Below are positions 60,578-64,000 of a DNA stretch of 64,000 nt, in pieces (positions within the stretch are counted from its first letter, which is position 1; the number at the start of each line of letters is the position of its first letter). The stretch is from Erythrobacter sp. (GTDB taxonomy: Bacteria; Pseudomonadota; Alphaproteobacteria; Sphingomonadales; Sphingomonadaceae): NCBI RefSeq assembly GCF_030066995.1, contig NZ_JASJAP010000001.1, positions 62,001-126,000 of the forward strand, read 5' to 3'. Position numbers and translations under genes: made by a program. The notes beneath the pieces were generated by a model that made no database searches, was not told the origin of the DNA, and worked only from the letters and a program-made list of their open reading frames with translations.

Positions 60578-62256
60578 TACTTGCTCTCCTCCGTGATGCG
60601 AGCCGCCGTGGCTTTGGCCGGCTTGCGTTTCGCCGTGGATCCCTTCGCGGCGGTCTTGCGCGTCGACTTGCGGGGCGTCGCTTTCTTGGTCGCGGCCTTT
60701 CGGGCCGCCGGTTTGCGCACCTGTTTGTTGGCCAATGTTGTAGCGCGCGAGGTCTTAACCCCGGCTTTCCCGACCGTTCCGGCGTCCACCGCTTTCGCTG
60801 CAGCCAGCATGTCATCGAAGCTTTCCTGTAAGCATTCGGCGTAAAACTCGGGATCGGGCATGATGTCGCGGCAGGCGGTGAAGCTGATGATCGCCTCATC
60901 GACATAGGATTGGACGACATGCGCAAGGCCGAGGCCGTCGGTCAGACAGATGAGCGAAAGCGCCATGCTCTCCATACGTGCGCCGCTCGAATAAATCGGC
61001 ACGGGAGGGCCGGGCACATTGGTGACGACCGTGTTAAAAGGCATGGCAAGCCGGTGGGCCACGCTTACCCGGCTAAACAGTTGAGCGCCCAGAGCCATGT
61101 ATAGGAGCGGATTGACCTTGCTCACTTCCGTCATGGTGCGCGCCCCGATCGCGTTGGTCATCGCCTTTGAATTCTTGGTCTGCGAGAAGACGTATTCGAG
61201 CCGTTCCGCCGGATCGGCGATATGCGAACCCAGCGGCGCGATCATGGCCGAGACCTGGTTGCCCATATCGCCTTTCTCGCCTTCTGAACGCACCGAAATG
61301 GGCGCCATTGCGGTCATGGTCGACTTTGGCAGATCATCCTTGGCGGACAGATATTTGTTGAGCGCGCCGCCGACGATCGCGAGGGCTACGTCGTTGATTT
61401 TCGCATCTGGCAAAAGCGCGCGAATTGCCTTTACGTCGGCCAGCGGGAAAGAGCGTCCTTCCACCACGCGATGCGCCGAAATCGAGCGATTGAAACGCGT
61501 GCGCGGCGGAACGATATCGCTGGTCAATTTGAAATCGCGGGTGATCAGTCCCTTGATCGCGCTCGCCACACCCGGGACGGCTTGCGCCGCGACCTGCGCC
61601 TGCTTGAAGGGGTTCACTACTGCGTTGATATAGGACTTGCCCAGAAGCTCTATCGGGCCGGGGACTTTCTCGGGTTTCCAGTCGTCAGGCTGATTGGGCG
61701 GAGCGGTATTGGGGCTGATCGTGTGCAGCGCTTCCATCAGATCGATGCCGCTCATGCCGTCAATCGCTGAATGATGGACCTTGGTGACCATCGCAAAGCA
61801 ACCCGGCGGAAAGTCGCGGACGTTTTCGAGTCCTTCGACCACCGTGAATTCCCAGGGCGGGCGGGTTAGGTCCATCGGGCGCGCGTGGATGCGCGCGGTC
61901 TGGATACACAATTGCCGCCAGTCGCCTGGCTTGGGCAGCGCCACGTGGCGGACATGGTATTCCAGGTCGAAATTGGGGTCTTCGATCCAATAGGGGTAAT
62001 CGAGATCGAAAGGCACGCGCACCAGGCGCTGTCGGATCGTCGTTGACAGCCGCATCCGGCTTTCAATGAAGGCGAGGATATCCTTGAATCGCACGAAACC
62101 GCCCGGCGCGGTCTCCGGATTATAAATCAGCAGGTTCCCGATATGCATGGGTGAATTGGGCGATTCCATCGCTACAAACGATGAATCCATGCCTTGCAAT
62201 TGCCGCAAGTTGTTCTCCTGTCCCCGTTTTCGCCCGTTCTTGAGCTCTTTTGCCAA
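60577..62256 (-). CDS. Wax ester synthase / diacylglycerol acyltransferase with basic tail
   Basis: A 559-residue WS/DGAT that esterifies fatty alcohols or diacylglycerol with acyl-CoA to form storage lipids. The active-site HHxxxDG motif is HHSAIDG (H161-G167); the N-terminal LQGMDSSFVAMESPNSPMHI and the later PLYMALGAQLFSRVSVAHRL-like region and NTVVTNVPGPPVPIY are family landmarks. The C-terminal 59 residues (501-559) are an addition rich in Lys, Arg, Ala and Thr (20 basic residues by my count), like histone H1-type tails. It forms a coupled pair with the downstream hydrolase. Confidence 0.93.
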   Translation of the reverse strand: MAKELKNGRKRGQENNLRQLQGMDSSFVAMESPNSPMHIGNLLIYNPETAPGGFVRFKDILAFIESRMRLSTTIRQRLVRVPFDLDYPYWIEDPNFDLEYHVRHVALPKPGDWRQLCIQTARIHARPMDLTRPPWEFTVVEGLENVRDFPPGCFAMVTKVHHSAIDGMSGIDLMEALHTISPNTAPPNQPDDWKPEKVPGPIELLGKSYINAVVNPFKQAQVAAQAVPGVASAIKGLITRDFKLTSDIVPPRTRFNRSISAHRVVEGRSFPLADVKAIRALLPDAKINDVALAIVGGALNKYLSAKDDLPKSTMTAMAPISVRSEGEKGDMGNQVSAMIAPLGSHIADPAERLEYVFSQTKNSKAMTNAIGARTMTEVSKVNPLLYMALGAQLFSRVSVAHRLAMPFNTVVTNVPGPPVPIYSSGARMESMALSLICLTDGLGLAHVVQSYVDEAIISFTACRDIMPDPEFYAECLQESFDDMLAAAKAVDAGTVGKAGVKTSRATTLANKQVRKPAARKAATKKATPRKSTRKTAAKGSTAKRKPAKATAARITEESK

Positions 62257-62306
62257 GAGGTAAGGCGGTTTTGGGCCGCCTGCAAGGTAACGCGCGGGTC
62301 AACCTC

Positions 62307-63482
62307 TTAGACGGCCAGCGCCCGCCCGCAGGCCACACCGCTCGCCCAGGCCCATTGAAAATTGTAGCCGCCCAGCCATCCGGTGACGTCGACCGCCTCG
62401 CCAATCGCATAGAGGCCGGGGACACTCCTGGTCTCCATGGTTTGCGAGGACAGCTCGGCTGTGGAGATACCGCCAAGGGTCACTTCCGCCTTGGCAAAGC
62501 CCTCGCTTCCGCTTGGAGTGAAGCGCCAATCGGCGAGCCGCTGGGCCGCAGCGCGCAGCGTCTTGTCGGAGGTGTTGCCCAATTCCCGAGCAATCTCAAG
62601 CCGATCCGCCAGAGCGTCCGCCAGCCGGTCCGGCAGGTGTTCCCGAAGCGCTGTCTTCAGCGTGGCGCGCGGGCGATCCCGCTTGGCGGCGAGGAGCCAA
62701 TCGGATTCCGCAGCCGGCAGGAACGCTATGCCAATGTCCTCGCCAGGGCGCCAATAGGACGAGATCTGCAAGATGGCGGGGCCCGAAAGGCCCTTGTGCG
62801 TGAACAGCGCGGCCTCTTCGAAACTGGTCTTGCCGTGGCTCGCGCGCACCGGCGCGGAGACCCCGGACAGGTCGCGAAACAAAACGTCTTTTCCGCCGAG
62901 TGTTAGCGGGACGAGGGCGGGGCGCGGCTCAATGACTTTGAGGCCGAACTGGCGCGCCAGATCGTAAGCGAAGCCGGTGGCTCCCATCTTCGAGATCGAC
63001 GGACCACCGGTGGCGATCACGAGACCTGGCGCCGAGTAACGGATCCCGTTGGCCGAGACTGCAAAATCCCCGCCGTCCTTCGTCACTGCGGTCACATCCG
63101 CCTCGCAAATCACATCAACACTGGGCCCGCATTCGTCGAGCAGCATCTCCACGATCTGTTTGGCCGAGCCATCGCAAAATAGCTGCCCCAGAGTCTTCTC
63201 GTGCCACGCGATCGCGTGTTTCTCGACCAGCGCGATGAAATCGGCGGGGGTGTAGCGCGCCAGCGCGGACTTTGCGAAATGCGGGTTGGAGGACAGATAG
63301 TTGCCCGGGCCAGCGCCAAGATTGGTGAAGTTGCAGCGCCCACCGCCGGAAATCAGGATCTTCTTGCCCGGTTTCGCCGCTTTTTCGAGCACCGCAACGC
63401 GCAGGCCACGCTGCCCGGCGACGGCGGCGCACATCAGCCCGGCGGCGCCCGCGCCCAGAATTATGACATCGTATGATTGCAC
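62307..63482 (-). CDS. NAD(P)/FAD-dependent oxidoreductase, HI0933 family
   Basis: A 391-residue flavoprotein. It starts with the dinucleotide motif YDVIILGAGAAGLMCAAVAG, then ISGGGRCNFTNLG, the HI0933 signature, LVIATGGPSISKMGATGFAY and the C-terminal FAD-binding GLYAIGEAVDVTGWLGGYNF. The family (PF03486, often called BaiN-like or YhiN) reduces various compounds; the natural substrate is unknown. The start is GTG 63482 just before the motif; an upstream in-frame start would add 34 residues of no family resemblance. It is divergent from uvrC with a 65-bp gap. Confidence 0.92.
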   Translation of the reverse strand: MQSYDVIILGAGAAGLMCAAVAGQRGLRVAVLEKAAKPGKKILISGGGRCNFTNLGAGPGNYLSSNPHFAKSALARYTPADFIALVEKHAIAWHEKTLGQLFCDGSAKQIVEMLLDECGPSVDVICEADVTAVTKDGGDFAVSANGIRYSAPGLVIATGGPSISKMGATGFAYDLARQFGLKVIEPRPALVPLTLGGKDVLFRDLSGVSAPVRASHGKTSFEEAALFTHKGLSGPAILQISSYWRPGEDIGIAFLPAAESDWLLAAKRDRPRATLKTALREHLPDRLADALADRLEIARELGNTSDKTLRAAAQRLADWRFTPSGSEGFAKAEVTLGGISTAELSSQTMETRSVPGLYAIGEAVDVTGWLGGYNFQWAWASGVACGRALAV

Positions 63483-63547
63483 GCGATTGCCGATAGTGGG
63501 GTGCGCGCGGATTGCCAACGCACCCTCGCAATCCCTATCTGGAAGGC

Positions 63548-64000
63548 ATGTCGAAAGCTGAGGCAGGCTCCCCCCACGACCCACGCGGGGCCGAGCGGTT
63601 CAACGAGAGCCGCGCGGCCTACACCGTCGCGTCCGCGCAGCCCAATCTCGAAGCGGGCGTGGAGGCGATCCGTAACACGCTCGCCACGCTAAAACCCGTT
63701 CCGGGTGTCTACCGGATGTGTGATGCACGGGGCGATGTGCTCTATGTTGGCAAGGCGCGCAGCCTTAAGGCGCGGGTGGCGAATTACACTCAGGTCAATC
63801 AGCTCACGACCCGGCTTGAGCGTATGGTCTCGCAGTGCCGCTCGATGGAAATCGTGACGACGAATTCCGAGGCCGAAGCGCTGCTGCTGGAGGCGCAACT
63901 GATCAAGCGCTTTCGTCCGCCTTTCAACGTGTTGTTGCGCGATGATAAAAGCTTTCCGTTCATTCTGTTGCGCGCCGATCACGAGTTTCCCCGCATCCAC
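63548..64000 (+). CDS. uvrC: UvrABC nuclease subunit C, 5' part (runs off the window)
   Basis: Incision subunit of nucleotide excision repair. The visible 151 codons encode a polar head (to about residue 48) and the GIY-YIG nuclease domain: [20 protein letters not shown] carries the two Tyr residues, [16 protein letters not shown] follows, and [20 protein letters not shown] contains the metal-binding Glu. The frame is open to the last base; the UVR and C-terminal nuclease domains lie beyond the window. The ATG at 63548 is preceded by GGAAGG. Confidence 0.95.
   Translation, partial: MSKAEAGSPHDPRGAERFNESRAAYTVASAQPNLEAGVEAIRNTLATLKPVPGVYRMCDARGDVLYVGKARSLKARVANYTQVNQLTTRLERMVSQCRSMEIVTTNSEAEALLLEAQLIKRFRPPFNVLLRDDKSFPFILLRADHEFPRIH

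Overview
The window reads as chromosomal DNA of a high-GC alphaproteobacterium, most likely a sphingomonad of the Erythrobacter/Altererythrobacter type. The indicators are a CcrM-type GANTC methyltransferase with CtrA-like and GANTC sites upstream, a three-part proton-translocating transhydrogenase preceded by an aa3-oxidase subunit-IV-like miniprotein, large TonB-dependent receptors, an entericidin-like lipoprotein, an ABA4-like membrane protein and a WS/DGAT acyltransferase. This placement is inference from gene content; no database was searched. No prophage, insertion sequence, rRNA operon or CRISPR array was seen. There is one tRNA, tRNA-Phe(GAA).

Layout. 0.3-3.3 kb: minus-strand housekeeping cluster (CCA-adding enzyme, Nudix CoA pyrophosphatase, DUF1285, GNAT). 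3.3-7.5 kb: PQQ-type sugar dehydrogenase and RNase HII, whose divergent start codons share one CATG, then a Ca2+/Na+ antiporter and ccrM. 7.7-15 kb: beta-barrel protein, Old Yellow Enzyme-like reductase, folP, PhoD-like phosphatase, SDR and an NtrC-type regulator with an altered GAFTGA loop. 15.1-18.4 kb: pnt operon with two miniproteins and a palindromic repeat inserted in frame in the 5' end of pntB. 18.4-23.7 kb: small membrane protein, then a periplasmic group (His-rich TPR protein, parallel beta-helix protein, diheme cytochrome c, alpha/beta hydrolase). 23.8-30.9 kb: Asp/Glu racemase family protein, strong terminator, dNTPase, Rossmann protein, ABA4-like protein, acyl-CoA ligase, DUF938 methyltransferase, entericidin, EamA transporter. 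31.2-39.7 kb: an isolated cpaF, a decayed membrane-protein gene, and a glycan-type island (GT4, flippase-like protein, methyltransferase, a short duplicate of a GT-C-like C-terminus, the GT-C-like protein itself, GT2) that looks poorer in GC than its surroundings. 40-45.3 kb: glmS, a GGDEF-EAL protein, purQ, purS. 45.6-53.0 kb: TonB receptor, M16 peptidase and DUF3857/transglutaminase-like protein lying between purS and purC. 53.1-56.2 kb: purC, tRNA-Phe, and an infA-maf-RNase E/G-yacG cluster. 56.4-64 kb: an unusual TonB receptor-like protein with duplicated Cys-bracketed modules, a hydrolase and WS/DGAT pair, an HI0933-type flavoprotein, and the 5' part of uvrC, which runs off the window.

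The candidates for undescribed biology are the TPR/beta-helix/diheme cytochrome/hydrolase group (18.9-23.7 kb), the TonB receptor with twin Cys-x59-Cys modules in a glycine-rich insert (58.4-59.2 kb), the TonB receptor/M16/DUF3857 block between purC and purS, and the repeat-driven remodelling of protein N-termini in pntB, ccrM and possibly the gene at 8.8 kb. Starts were chosen by eye from Shine-Dalgarno spacing, family N-termini and overlaps; doubtful ones are flagged.
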